Shown here: positions 38,948 through 51,375 of the stretch, piece by piece
Layout: the number at the start of each line of letters is the position of its first letter
How positions within the stretch are numbered: the stretch's first letter is position 1
Source: Allacma fusca
Lineage: Eukaryota; Arthropoda; Collembola; Symphypleona; Sminthuridae
Reading direction: 5' to 3'
NCBI GenBank assembly: GCA_947179485.1
Contig: OX359246.1
Location: 43,875,632 to 43,939,631 of the forward strand
DNA length: 64,000 nucleotides
Program-made: the position numbers and the translations under genes
Notes under the pieces: generated by a model
What the model saw: the letters and a program-made list of their open reading frames with translations, nothing else
What the model was told of the DNA's origin: nothing
The model's database searches: none

Positions 38948-38948
38948 G
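38911..38948. repeat. (CT)n microsatellite
   Basis: CT run with one TT interruption. Confidence 0.85.
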
Positions 38949-39126
38949 CTTCCCTTTTCACTCTGACTCTCTCACACACGGGCTCTCCGCCTTTGCAGAC
39001 CACTGCTCTCCCACATATGTACACACGGGTAGTAGCTCTCTCCTGGTCATACTTCTCCCTAAGTAGTGACCAATCTCAATTTTTTTTTACCTTACTGCAT
39101 GTACGTACATAGATATATAGGAAACA

Positions 39127-39170
39127 TTACTACTACTACTACCACTACTACAACTACTACCACTACTTCT
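39127..39170. repeat. (TAC)n trinucleotide repeat
   Basis: TAC/CAC/CAA-type triplets in tandem over about 44 bases. Similar TAC runs occur at 33905-33935 and 53751-53775. Confidence 0.8.
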
Positions 39171-40389
39171 GCTCCTACTAGAAATTCGTAGTAGACCAGT
39201 TCCTATCCGCTCCTCTACAGCATGACATTTAGCTAGAAGGATTTTCCTTGTCTTCACCTGCTAACACTCACTTCCTGCCCCCGGGTCTTTAGATTTGTCC
39301 CTTTTCCAAAACCTGTGTATAATATACCAATATTTTTTATTTTTTTTAAATCTACCTAAAACCTGCAAATCTCGGAGTGTGTCGTATTTGCTCTAACTAT
39401 GTATGTCTAAGTATACAAACAACTCCACGTAAATACATTTATGTACTCTGTTTGAAGTACTGACTTTCCCCTCACACAGCAAGCAACACAGAAGCAAGCA
39501 AGGCTACAAGTGTTTAGAGAGTTATGACATGAAACAAACCAAACAAATATACACACAGTTCATTCAGATCCTTGACTCCGGAGCGGAACCTCCAGGCAAC
39601 TTGACTTTTCAATAGTTGTGTTACCTTCCTTATCATTATACTCTGTGGATTTGTCTACTTTACTGAGCCTGAAACATATAGTTTGTTGTAAACCTCAACA
39701 CTTAAGTATCTATCTATCTACATTTACAATAATTATATTATGTGCAAGATACAGATACGATATGTGGGACTTTGGTGTGTGACAAGGGGTGAGAATTTTA
39801 AGTGATATTGTCCTATATTTGAAACTTCCATTAGTTAGTTATTTTGTTGGATTAAGGGACATACATATATCTATATGTATGTAGGATGTACTCGTACGAT
39901 TGTGACCTCCTGAATTATCTATACAATTTCTCTGCTTTCATGGATTTGGTTCCAACAAAAGTTCCTATGTATATTGTGAACAGTTATAATCGTGCTTCTG
40001 AGTTGAGTTTCTTGAACTACATATTTGGGATACAAAAAAAAGAGTGAGATTTGGATTTTCTGTAGATACTTTACGTAATTTTATGCCAAATATTTAAAAG
40101 AATCTGTGGATTAACACTTAGTTTCCTTCGTATGTATGTCGTAACTTGGAATTATACATGCATTCATGTTGTGTAATAGCAATAATAGTATCTAATTATT
40201 ATTATTATTAAAAAAAAATAAGAATTCCCCTTCAATTATTCAAGCCACAATGAAAAACGAATGTTTTGGAAACGAAGAGGTGAGGAAGGAATAGGATTCT
40301 TTGAGACGGAAGGAGAAAGACCCATGATGAGGTGCTACTACTACTATTTGGAAGATACAGATAGGAGCTAAAATCTGCGACAAGTCGCC

Positions 40390-41418
40390 ATGCGAGGACA
40401 CAACAACAACGGAGGGAAAAAACCGGATGGGACCAGTTCCACCCACAACACCTCCCTCCGTTGCTACTCCTCCGAGTCTGCAGATCCATCCGAGAGGGTC
40501 TCTCTCCTGCCATCAACGAACCACCCTCCGGATGGCTTGAGTGGAGCCTCCCACCCTGGCAGTAATAATAATGGCCGGTCACCGCCAGTCCTCCTCCAAA
40601 AAGCAGCCGCCAAATTTAGTCCCAGACCACGAGCCAAGTCCTGGTTCTCCACAGGGAAATTCCAGGGGTCATCCTTAGCCCCGCCCAAAGTAATTACCTC
40701 CAGTGCGGACGGGGATGAGGATGACACATTGGAGGAGTCAAATAGTGACAGTACACGGAATAAGCTGAGCGGAAGTATGAGTAGCAGTTGTAACCCCGTC
40801 ATGAGACCCCAACAACTCTGCTTAAATTCCCCGTCAGTCCGCCGGGGTGGCTATGAAAATACATTATTGATGGACGAGCAAGACCCTTTCCTCCCCAGGA
40901 GCAAGAGTCCCTCAACAAGTCAAAAAATAGTTTATAATTCCCAAGGGTTCAAGCCCCGTCGAAGATCCTTGGCCAGGGATGCCCTTCATGCTATCTACTA
41001 CCTTAATTCCGACTCCCCACCCCGGACCGTGAGTGCGGAATTTGGACAGAAACTCCGACGGAAGTCCCAACCCTGCTCCAAGTTTGCCTCATCCAGCTTT
41101 AACCTAGATTTGTTGAGTAGTTGTGAGGGGGGTGGGGTGGGCTGTCCCGGTCAAACATCTCTGACTCCCCTAACCCTCCCAAACAGTATGATGACTGCCA
41201 CGATCAACAATAATAATTGCAATGGGAAGGATCATTTTGGGGGGAACAGTCTGAGTCCCAGGTCGGACCACATCGTGGGCTTCAGGACCCAAGGAAAGAA
41301 AAGACCCAAAGGGAGCAGTGCTTCAACCACTGGCAATTCCTTCATTGTGGAGGAGTATGAGGATATGGATCATATTACCTTGAAAATCCACACTCCACTC
41401 AAGACTGGCAATGACCAG
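40390..41418 (+). CDS. Candidate first coding exon, 343 codons, unknown family; possible alternative ERG N-terminus or nested gene
   Basis: A long open frame starts at ATG (context GTCGCCATGC, G at -3), has an in-frame TAA seven codons upstream and no good acceptor between, and ends at GACCAG|GTAAGT, a consensus donor in phase 0. Coding character is clear: GC-rich third positions and even residue use, unlike the surrounding DNA. The product is polar and probably disordered: Asn runs at residues 5-7, 59-61 and 273-276, an acidic patch DGDEDDTLEESNSD (107-120), and basophilic kinase-type sites at PRRRSLARD (189-197) and LRRKSQP (222-228). A less polar DALHAIYYLN follows, and the exon closes with VEEYEDMDHITLKIHTPLKT. 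I recognise no domain. Its position in the ERG intron before the S1 exon, with a matching phase-0 donor, permits splicing to that exon as in mammalian ERG1b. An independent gene (with 42126-42371 as a last exon) fits equally well. Confidence 0.7.
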
Positions 41419-42125
41419 GTAAGTCATAGTAGTGACGTCGACGTTTTTTATTTACCTGCATTGCATTCATTCCCCACGTCGTAGGATTCCAGGATTTCCA
41501 TATACCTACTACATACATGAATATATATCCTTACCTATGTATGTATCTACATATCTAGATTTTAAAGCTTTTAAAAGGATGGCCACATAATCTTAAGTGT
41601 TTGTTGTATATAATGGTTGGAAGCCATTATTCTAGGGGAGCATATCAGTAGTAGTAATAACTTACACATGTGTACAAGTCTGCTCTCATGCAGCAGTAGT
41701 TGAAAGCTGTGATTTACTAATGTGTACCAAATTAAAAGTAGGTTACAATTAAAGCCGCCCTGTACCATGTACTCATAAAATTAGGCTGGACACACATAAT
41801 ATAGCCGGACATTCTACTATAAACTCCCACGACTTGATGTCCACTCCTGTGTTTTCATTTGGGACTCTAATAGTAATTATTGAAGGACTTGGGTTGTATA
41901 TACTCACATGTCCCAAATATATCTGTACAAGGGTGTACATAATTGTATGAAGTAATTATTGTAGGAATGTGTTCAAGTACATGTATGTACATATGTATAA
42001 GTATTTAATCTGTAGATATCATCCATTAAGAATACCCCTACTACTGTGGTCATTACATGTACCTTTCCTCCAATGTAATGAACAAATCCTTTCCTCTCAG
42101 CTCAGTCACTCACTCATACAATCAG
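41419..42125 (+). other. Intron following the 343-codon exon, or continuing ERG intron
   Basis: Starts GTAAGT. If the candidate last exon at 42126 is real, this is a 707-bp intron ending CATACAATCAG, with a CTTTCCTCTCAG tract just upstream. The segment contains TACATA words and no coding feature of its own. Confidence 0.4.
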
Positions 42126-42371
42126 CCACCACTACTGACCATGCGACGGAGCATGAAACACAGTAAAAGTTTAATTATTGACTCCAGAACTTATATATGT
42201 AGGGTGAAAAACACTAACTCATTCGTTATTCCCGGAATTTCACATCGTCGGGGAAATTGTCCCAAGAATTCGGTGGGAAATGTCAATTCTGAACTGACTC
42301 TTCTGGACCTGGACCCACTTATTAACTGTTACAATGAACTGTTCCTGTCTTTAAAGCCGTCACCCATGTAG
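42126..42371 (+). CDS. Tentative last exon, 81 codons plus stop
   Basis: A phase-0 acceptor (CAATCAG) would join the exon ending at 41418 to PPLLTMRRSMKHSKSLII, running to LTLLDLDPLINCYNELF and a TAG at 42369. Some codons look coding (CTG, GAC and CCG near the end), and MRRSMK adds another basophilic site like those in the upstream exon. The stronger-looking acceptor at 42100 (TTCCTCTCAG) is in the wrong phase for this frame; in its own phase it gives 21 codons to a stop. No polyadenylation signal is obvious behind the stop. No family recognised. The frame could be chance. Confidence 0.3.
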   Translation, partial: PPLLTMRRSMKHSKSLIIDSRTYICRVKNTNSFVIPGISHRRGNCPKNSVGNVNSELTLLDLDPLINCYNELFLSLKPSPM

Positions 42372-45300
42372 GAACTAATTTGTATAGAAATAGCTATGGC
42401 AAAGCAAAAACACCAGAAGCTCTGTATATAATAATACCAAGTTTTATGAACTTGTATTATTTTCTGTTAAACAACTTCCTGCAATAATGACAATTATTGT
42501 TATTATTCTTATTGCAATATTTAGTCTTCAGCATATGTTGGGGACAGTGTTGGTGATGGGGGGGAGGGCGAGGGGAAACAGGTTGTAATATAAGTTTTGA
42601 ATTGATATGGAAGGAGTTACTTGCACTAGTAGATGCAATTGCCTCTATATATGCAATTTTTTTTTCTCTAGGTAATGTCAAGTTTGTGTCCTTTTTACAT
42701 AAATGTTTCGGGGCCTATGTTTTTGTGTTTGAATGTCCGAATTGGTTGTGTATTGCATTTTTGGGAATTATTTCCTAGCGTGCCTCTTCCCCACCCACTT
42801 ATGGACTTACGAAGTACAAGCAACTGGAAATAAGTTGAGGGAGTTTTGTTTCAATCCTGAGGAGCATGAAAGAATCGGGGTTTGACGTGCAACCACACAT
42901 TGTTTCCTCCGGGACTTACATATTAAAATGTACGTGTTGGCCTATTAAATTGTAATATAAACCGTGAAGGGGTAACTTGTTGGTATTTCCCTTGATTCTT
43001 CTATAGTAGTATGGTAACTGCTGGATTTATTTATATAATTTTCCCCCTTTTGTATACATATCTCTCTCTCTCTTTCTCTCTTTCACACACTAACTCTTTC
43101 CCTCTCCGAGAAACACATGTGGGGAAAGCAACTGTTGTGATAAATTCTTCCGCCTGGAAAAACACATATGGAAACACGCTCCTTCCAAGTCTATTCACGT
43201 ATTTACATGCAGGGGAGTAGAACGAAACCTCTAAAGGGCACGTTAGTATTGGCCCAATAACTTGACACACTTTTTTTTTCCAGGACTGAACTTGGTCTCA
43301 CTTTCTAGTAGGAGGAAGGATCAAATTGAAAGGTCTTTTCTTTTTTGGGTTGGAAAAAAAATGTGCCGGTTTATTAAAGGCTACCACACATATTGTAGAA
43401 TTTTTTTGGTATCGTATGTACTGATATCTGTACCTATACTTATGTATTTTGGTGTTGACGGCATATTTTGTATTTGGCATTGGAAATCCTACATCACCCT
43501 GAGATATTTCCCATTTCATTCTCTATAATCATATGGGAGTTGGTCATGTATGTATGTACCTACATATGTATGTTTGTATGTTTGTCTTCGGAATTGGAAA
43601 GTAATATGGCTCTTTTTCCCATTCCATATTTTTGTGTGCATACTCTATACTACCCCTGCCACTGCTCCTCCATATCCCGTTCAAGGGAAAGAATTCAAGT
43701 GAAACTAAAACTATACAGAGGGAAAAGGATTGTAAATTTATTCACGTTTATTGTGTCACCATCCTCACATTCTGGATATTGGGTTGCGTAATGATTTAGT
43801 CCATTAGTATCCTTGTATAGGAGTTGGGAGGACGGAGGGAGTCAACTATCAATAATAAGTGGTACATACTATTTGTCTTTGTAAAAGTTTAAATTTCGAA
43901 TTCGAGGGAACTACTACTCTCCGTTTGATGGGAATTCCAAAGCGAGTAAAAGCTTTGGAACTCTCGACCATTTGTAAAGGGAAGTTGAAGCCTCAATTGA
44001 GTGTTGTATGTATCTACCTATTTCATATTTCTCTAGGTCTCTGAGGACATGAATATATTTACAATGTAGTTTAAAATTTGGATCCTGTGGGGCGGTTGCC
44101 ATATAAGGTCTCATAAGCTTTATTTACAACGTACATACATACGTAGGATATGGCTTGTTGGAAATAATGAGGCTCTAATGTTCTCATGTGGAAAAATTTT
44201 AGTGGGTCGGAGCACTAAAACTATTTACTTTTCAAGGTTATACAGTCCGCTGAGGAAACTCCTAGTACAGTAGCAGCGGAGGGAAAAATCCGCAAAGACT
44301 GAATTTTTTCACGAAGTGAGAATTATAATAATAATAATAATTATTATTACTATGATGGCTGCTTTGAAGTCCGAGCTATATGCCATGTCATGTGGATGCT
44401 AATAATAATTCTAATGTGGAACAAACCCTCTCACATTTCCCTGCATTGTGTGAAAACACCGTCCACAACACGTATGCATCTTCCAGTGTTACATGTCACT
44501 TTAGAGGCTCGGAGTGAGTCCATTATGGACTTTTATTCCAAGGAGGTTGTTGTTGGGAAACAAGGGAAAAAATCCTGGAATGTTTCCTTCCCCCCGCTAT
44601 CATCACGATCTAAATCCTGATCACGCTATGTCACTCTTTTTCTTTTTCCCCGCTTCCTATTGGCGTCACTCTCGTTCCATAACATTATGGGCTCGGAGTG
44701 AGGTTAGCATGTTTCCAGAGACACTCCGTGTTGGACGGACCAATTTATATGGAAATACTAGTAGAAAAAAGACAAGTGTGTACATATAGTAATAATAGGA
44801 AATTTGTGTGGAGGATTCTGACTTGTAAACATATCCCAGTTCTTAATGACTCACTCATATAGTATTACATGTACATACAGTAAATACAGTAAAGGCTTGT
44901 TTTAAATACAGCGAAAAAAAAATCTGGGGGAGAAAGGGGTTTGTTTCCCTGGAACCCTGGGAGATGGCGCTGTGAACTAATTTTGAGATTTTATACTTTC
45001 ATAGAAAAAATGTATAAGTATATTTATGTATAGATACTTGTAGGATTTTTGTTACATATGGGATAAAATATTCAAGGGGGGAAAGTCATTGGGAAAAGAT
45101 AGATTGAAAAATGTGGTCAGTCAAGAAGACCTGATGGATGGGATGTGAGATGTATGTATGTATACGGATCTGCAGTAGACCATATAGAGGGAATCAATAG
45201 AGCGGATATTTTACATGCAGGAAGTACCTACATAATAAGTAGTATCTAGTAGTATAGATGCTACTTATAGATAATAGATTTTTCTCCGTGCCTGTAGTAG

Positions 45301-48300
45301 CCAGTCACTATGGCGGAGTTGAATTTTACAAAAATATAGGGGCAATGCTATATAGGGGCTCTGTACAACTGGATGTATTGGTTGTAGTCAGAATTCAAAG
45401 CATATGAGATGATATGGTCTAAAAGGGGTTTTAGGGAAGGAATCGTAAATAAACGTAAACTCTTGACACTTGGACAGGCTCCGCATGAATGGATAACTTT
45501 AGGTAAAGGTTGGCGGGTCTGGTGAGTTCCAAGGGTTTCCTTCCTGGGTTGTGTGTATAGATGTACATATGTAGCTATGGGATTTTGTACATGGCTCTTT
45601 ATGCATTTAAATACAAGTAAGTATAGAGGGAGAAGTAGCACGGATGAGAATTTCCAGTCAAGTGCCAAGTTCCCAAGGATTTTCTCGTTTAGTTTCTCAC
45701 TTGGAGTTTTTTTTTTTCTTTTTCTGGAGCCTTATATTTTTCATATGACCCCTACTCCTGCTCCTTCTGCTATTGCTGCTGTGCTACTGTTGAAACTCCA
45801 GTTTCTTTTTTGAGGGATTCTTGAAATTTGTATAGGTAGCTATAAGGACACCTATGTATGTATATCTATCTATGTTTAAGGAAAATCTACAATGATACTC
45901 CTGGACGGCTCCTAACCGTCGGAATTACAAGGGAGCTGATACTTTACAGTCAAACAGATACTTTTGGCTCGGGCTCTTGGGACTCATTTCGATTTTATTC
46001 CTTTCGGTATCGATTACTCGGATCTCCTCGCTTAACCCTACGTCTTCCCTCCGGCTCCTTGAAATTCTTCTTGGCTCTCCCAAACACTGACATGAAATTT
46101 CCCCCCTCATTTTGACGCCACTCTCCTGACCCATAAAGAAGGAATGGTAAATTGACCGCTGAGCTTGTCTTCGGGTAGATCACGGGACGGAGAGCCAATA
46201 TCCTGCCTGCACTTGGGGATCTATACAATTACATATATGTACATACATAGATACTAATAGATACGTACAGATACGTCCTCTCCTCGCTATCTCTAGTACA
46301 AATGGACATTTCCCCAGAAAGTGAATCAATAGTTTTTCTTTTAATAGGTCTAATTGCTATCCCTTTGGTTTCCTCTGGACTCTTGTAGACATATGTATCT
46401 ATGTATAGCTCAGCCCTTTGATTGCGCTTACTAAAATGTAACTTCGAATTAATTATGGTGCTGGGCTCTGTTATTCTCCCGACAATAAGTGGGGTACATA
46501 CAAGCCGGGGTTCAGTATGTACATAGTTCTGGAGTGTCATCCGAAGATATAGTCTTGTGGAGTGTGTTTGTGTGTGTGTGTGTGTGCCAAAAGTAGGAAT
46601 AAGATCAATACTGCCAGGATTTATTACCCTAGCTTATTACAGATTACGAACTGTAATTGGCTAATTGACAGTTGGACTAGTTCCCTTGTGGAGCCTTTCC
46701 CTGTAATTGCATGTACTTGTACAATAATAATTATTGTAGACAGTCCAATCCAGGGGACGACTCCAAGGGCAGGAAGAGAAGTTAAGTATCTTTGGAACTG
46801 TTCTTCCAAAAGATCAAGCATCAAATGTGGATGCAATTTTGTAATATTCCTACATTATTGATTGAAAAGAAAAGTGAGCACTAGGAATAAGTTTCGGAGG
46901 GAATGGGATGGCGGGGGGGGGGTGGAGATTTCGTGGGAAATTTCCGAGTTTACTCTGAAATATTAAGGATTTCACGTCCCGCTTGTCCGGACAGTATGCA
47001 CAATCAATGTCCATAATTCCGTGTAACTTTTCTTGTCCGGGATCCAGTGACTCGAGGAAAATAAATGGGGAAATGATTAGAAACATCTGCTTTCCCTTTG
47101 ATGGGCAAAGCTGTTTACTGTCCTGTTGTCCTGTCACATTACGCATGGATAGAGAGCAAGGCTGGAGAGATGAGTGTTCGCAAATGAGCAGAAGATTTTT
47201 AGAGATGTTATTATAAATTGCTCAGCTACAGTACAGATATATACATATGTATATGCGTATTATCCGAGGGGCACAGACGGTTATAAATGAAAAGGCTCTC
47301 CAAACTCAACTGCAAATATGAATCTATAATCTAATGTATGCATGGATTCTCGTGAGCTTCCGATCCTTGTACTGCTTATGATAATTTTGACTCTGTTTCA
47401 TATCCCTACATTTGTATCTACCATTTTGGTAGTTATGAAAGGAACGTCCAATATTGTTTTTATAAGAGCATCCCTAAAAAATGCAAACTTGACGAGGAGG
47501 AAATGAAAATTGTGGTAAATGGGAATGTGTCCAAGTATTTTGGACCCTGAAGAGACAAAACGTCCTTTCACCACGGTCTCCTATGTGAATGCACAGGTGA
47601 ACGTGAACGTGTTTGTATGTGTGTGTGTGAGAGAGAGGGAGAGAGAGCAAATGAAGATATATTCCAGAGTAATTTGTATTCTAGGGTGGGCTGAAAGCCC
47701 TGGGATATTTAAATTTATCGTTTAAAATCTACTTCCTACTATAGACTACAACCTAGCTCCCCCTATATTTGAATCTATGGAGGTTTTTCTCCATGCAAGA
47801 GAGAAAGTTCTCTATGTGAAAGTATGTATGTACATGTACAAGGAAGGTTAGGAATTTGGAGAGCGAAAGGGGAACCGCGAACTTAATCGTAACTAACTGC
47901 ACTGTAAAACATGGTTGTGAGGATTTAGAAATTTCGCGGAGATTTTCTCGCACTTCATCCCATCCCACTTGGCTCCCTTGCTTGACTTTCTCCATGTAAA
48001 TTTATAGCCCTGGAAATGGAAGCTTACTGTTGCTAAATGTCTGGATCCATGATGGGCCTGAGCAAACATTTATATTTATATATGCACACACGTGTGTGTG
48101 CTTGCTACTTCCAAGTAATTATATATGTACACCCATGCAACTCCATACATTCATAGGTTTCATAAATGGTTATTGCATAGGAGTTAGCGGAGTGTGACGG
48201 GATGTTTGTGCATTTATTTGTGTGTGTATTTGAGAGAGAAAGAGAGAGAGAGAAAGTGGGTGTGTGTTTGTGTCTGTTGAAAACCACGGGATTCCGTTGT

Positions 48301-48439
48301 GTTTTCTCTTTCTGGTTGACTCGTTCTACTCTGACTATCCAGAAATTTTACGTTTCTCTGTCGGGTCCTTTTTCTTTGAGGCTTTTGTGGTATATCTTGT
48401 TTCTCACTTGTTTCTCTTTTCTGTAACTCACTCTCACTC

Positions 48440-48442
<3 letters not shown>

Positions 48443-48479
<37 letters not shown>
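48443..48479. repeat. (CT)n microsatellite
   Basis: CT run with one TT interruption near its end. Confidence 0.85.
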
Positions 48480-48611
48480 CAGCGTATTTTCAGGAGGATT
48501 TGAGATTGTACGCAGTGCAGTGTGTCACTGCAGTGGAGTTTCTCTGTAGCTCTCTCAAGCTTGTCACACATTAGGAGGAAGTGCTTGACATGCATATTTA
48601 GGGTGGATTGC

Positions 48612-48645
<34 letters not shown>
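48612..48645. repeat. (GA)n microsatellite
   Basis: Pure AG run of about 17 units, followed 98 bases later by a CT run of the opposite strand sense. Confidence 0.88.
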
Positions 48646-48649
<4 letters not shown>

Positions 48650-48739
48650 AAAGGCAAAGTGTCTTTCTTGTGTTTTGGGGGTGGGTCCTTCTCACTCTGT
48701 TCCCTCAGGCGCATTTTCTTTCTTACATTAGCTCTCGGT

Positions 48740-48742
<3 letters not shown>

Positions 48743-48770
<28 letters not shown>
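48743..48770. repeat. (CT)n microsatellite
   Basis: Pure CT run, complementary to the GA run at 48612-48645. Confidence 0.88.
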
Positions 48771-48775
<5 letters not shown>

Positions 48776-49104
48776 TCGCTTTTCTCTCATGACTTGAGTC
48801 TCATTTTTTTTCTGTCTCCTCTATTTCTCTCCCGCTCGTTTGCAAACTCTGAGATGGAGAGAAATGCCTAAAGTTGTGCACATTTCCCATGCATTTTCCA
48901 TGAGGGTTAGAGGTAGCTTTATGTAGACGTGTTAGGCCTCGTTCCAAGGTACCCTTCTCCATCTCTCTCTCTCTCGTATTTTTTTTGAGGTAGACAACAG
49001 TTGGCAGTAGTTATGGAGGACTTGTGTTACGACAGACGGGAAACTTGTTGTACAATGGTCTGATTATGGTTTGTATGTTTTTGGGGATAAAGGGAAGGAG
49101 GAAT

Positions 49105-49105
<1 letters not shown>

Positions 49106-49139
<34 letters not shown>
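49106..49139. repeat. (GA)n microsatellite
   Basis: Pure GA run of about 17 units. Confidence 0.88.
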
Positions 49140-49143
<4 letters not shown>

Positions 49144-51332
49144 AAGACAAAAGTCGGTGTTTCCATTATTAACAGCCCTGTAATGACAATCACACAAGAG
49201 TTTCTCTCACAAGTTCTTCCAGGCATGCATATGTAGTCAGAGGTTGGAGCATATGGGGAAAGCCGGCTGCTGCTTCTGCTCCTCCTGTCCTCCACATTTC
49301 AGCTCATAGCGTTGGAAAATAGGAATGGGTCGTATACATTTTGCAATAGTCCCATTCCTCCTCAATGACTTGATCCATGGTAGCTTTCCCTCTTACCCTG
49401 TCTCTCTCACTCTTGGCCCTCCCAACTTTTGTTTTTTTTTCTGGGAAGAAACCATGAAATTAGGTTATAGAATTTGGCATGCATGGGTAGCTCCGTAGCT
49501 CTAGATCCTTACAACCTAACTACAAACATTATTTCTTGAATCTTTTATTAAGCCTTGTGTGTTTACTGGCTGTGGAACTCCAATTTGTAGATTTGCACAT
49601 TTGTTTGTTTACCTAATTGCATATATGTATGTATCTACATGCATATGTATTTACATGATAGCTTTAGGATTTGTGTACTTTCTTTGAAAGATAAAGTTTC
49701 TAGGAGATTGTCACGTTGGACAGTTCAAAGGGTTAATTTCTTTATGTTAATATATAAAATTACTTTCCCTTTAATTTAAAAAAAATGAAGAAAGAAAGTC
49801 CAGTGGAAGCCTGGTTTCAGTGGTATAGGTTTGCGTGTGTGTTCGTATGTGTGTGTAATGGAGAAAGTCTTTAATACAGAAGATTTGTAATTATTCCTGG
49901 GAACCTCAAAGTTACATCGTATAGCGGGGAGGAAGGGCTCCTATGGAAATGCAATTGAAAGGAAGACTTAGCAACTAATTCCACCTTCATCTCCCACATT
50001 CAATCGGTCTTGATTGGACGGAGTGTTTAAACTCGTCGGTGGTGTGACTCTCAAAGGATGCCTTGATGAAAGAAGGCAAAGCTTTCCTGTAAACATTCAG
50101 AGATTGTGATGAAACCTCCTCCTCCTCCTCCTCCCTCCTTCAAACTTCTCACTTTCTCTTCAGCCTCATTCCAATATATTTCAAAAACCAAGGGTACATA
50201 TACGTAATCCTATTACTCAGTTTCCGAAAAGACTTGTTGACATATAGGTAGAGATATCTATATGTATGTACGTACGTAGTTTTGAGCTCGGGAAGCTCCT
50301 ACAGTCCGCTTTTATATAAATACACAAGTGATTTCTCACAGAGTTTTCTAAGAAGTTCCATTGGAGCTGACAAGGACAGGAGCAACCTGTCCTTTGAGAA
50401 GTTGCAAACAATAAACGAGGATGTTGCAACATGTAGTAGTGGAGTTTCTATGGGAGGGAATCTAATATGAATGTGCTGTGTGTTATTGTGAGAGATTTTC
50501 TCCTGCCGTCGGAGAAAAAGGAGAAAGTGAGAGGTTATTTGTGAATGAAAAATACATACATACATGCAGGGAAAGTAGATAGAAGGAAGACTGGAGGGTG
50601 AAAAACAGTTTTCTCTAAAAAAAAAAATAAAATGTTCCCACTATAGCTATATTTATATAAATTGCATCCTGACTTCCCTCATACTTTCTCCTCCCCTGGT
50701 GTTGATCCAATAACTTCTCCAAAACACATGTTTACGCATATGCTCATATCCCTCAATTTCGCTCCCATCAGTTTGATCTTCTGACTTTCTCTTTCTTTTC
50801 TTTCCTTTTTCTTTTTTTTTTTACTTTTTGCATTTCTCTTTCGTAACTTCACTCTTTTTTATCTTTTTTGATTTCTCTCGTTTTTTTCCTCATGTTTAAC
50901 TTTACTCTGCTGTCCCGTGTTCCTTGACTTGTCTCTAATGTTCTGTATATATTTTTTTCTTCTCTGACTTTATCTTTTTTCTCCTCCATATTTTGTATTG
51001 TTAAGTATCTCTTGTTTCTATTTACATTTTGGGTCCTCCCATATAAAAAGTCAAGGCTAAAAATGAGAAAGTTAAGTTGAAATTTTGGGAATGAGCTGAT
51101 GAAATGATGTTTAAATAGAGAAATTGGACTTTTTATCCCTATCTGACGTCGAGGCACACTACTATGGGCGTACTATTTGTCACTTATCTATTTTAGATGA
51201 CATCCCTTTTTGGAAGTAGTGAATGTATTGAGGGAGGGATGGGGGAGGAAATGAGGTTGTTGTATGGAAATTCCTGTTATTCTTTGATTGTGTTGTACAA
51301 GCGTCTCTGGATGTTTACTAGGAAGAGAGAAA

Positions 51333-51335
<3 letters not shown>

Positions 51336-51373
<38 letters not shown>
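51336..51373. repeat. (GA)n microsatellite
   Basis: GA run of about 19 units. Confidence 0.88.

Positions 51374-51375
<2 letters not shown>

Larger units (their letters stand above)
31898..40389 (+). other. First part of a very long ERG intron
   Basis: Begins GTAAGT. No channel exon recognised. After about 33 kb the TACATA-type repeats and GT/CT runs return. A short GC-richer segment near 32280-32620 shows a brief coding-like frame (see findings). The rest appears to be non-coding filler. Confidence 0.6.

Noticed and set aside
40232-40802. Minus-strand frames opposite the 343-codon exon
   Set aside because: Shadows of the + strand coding frame; the + frame has the better start, codon pattern and donor.
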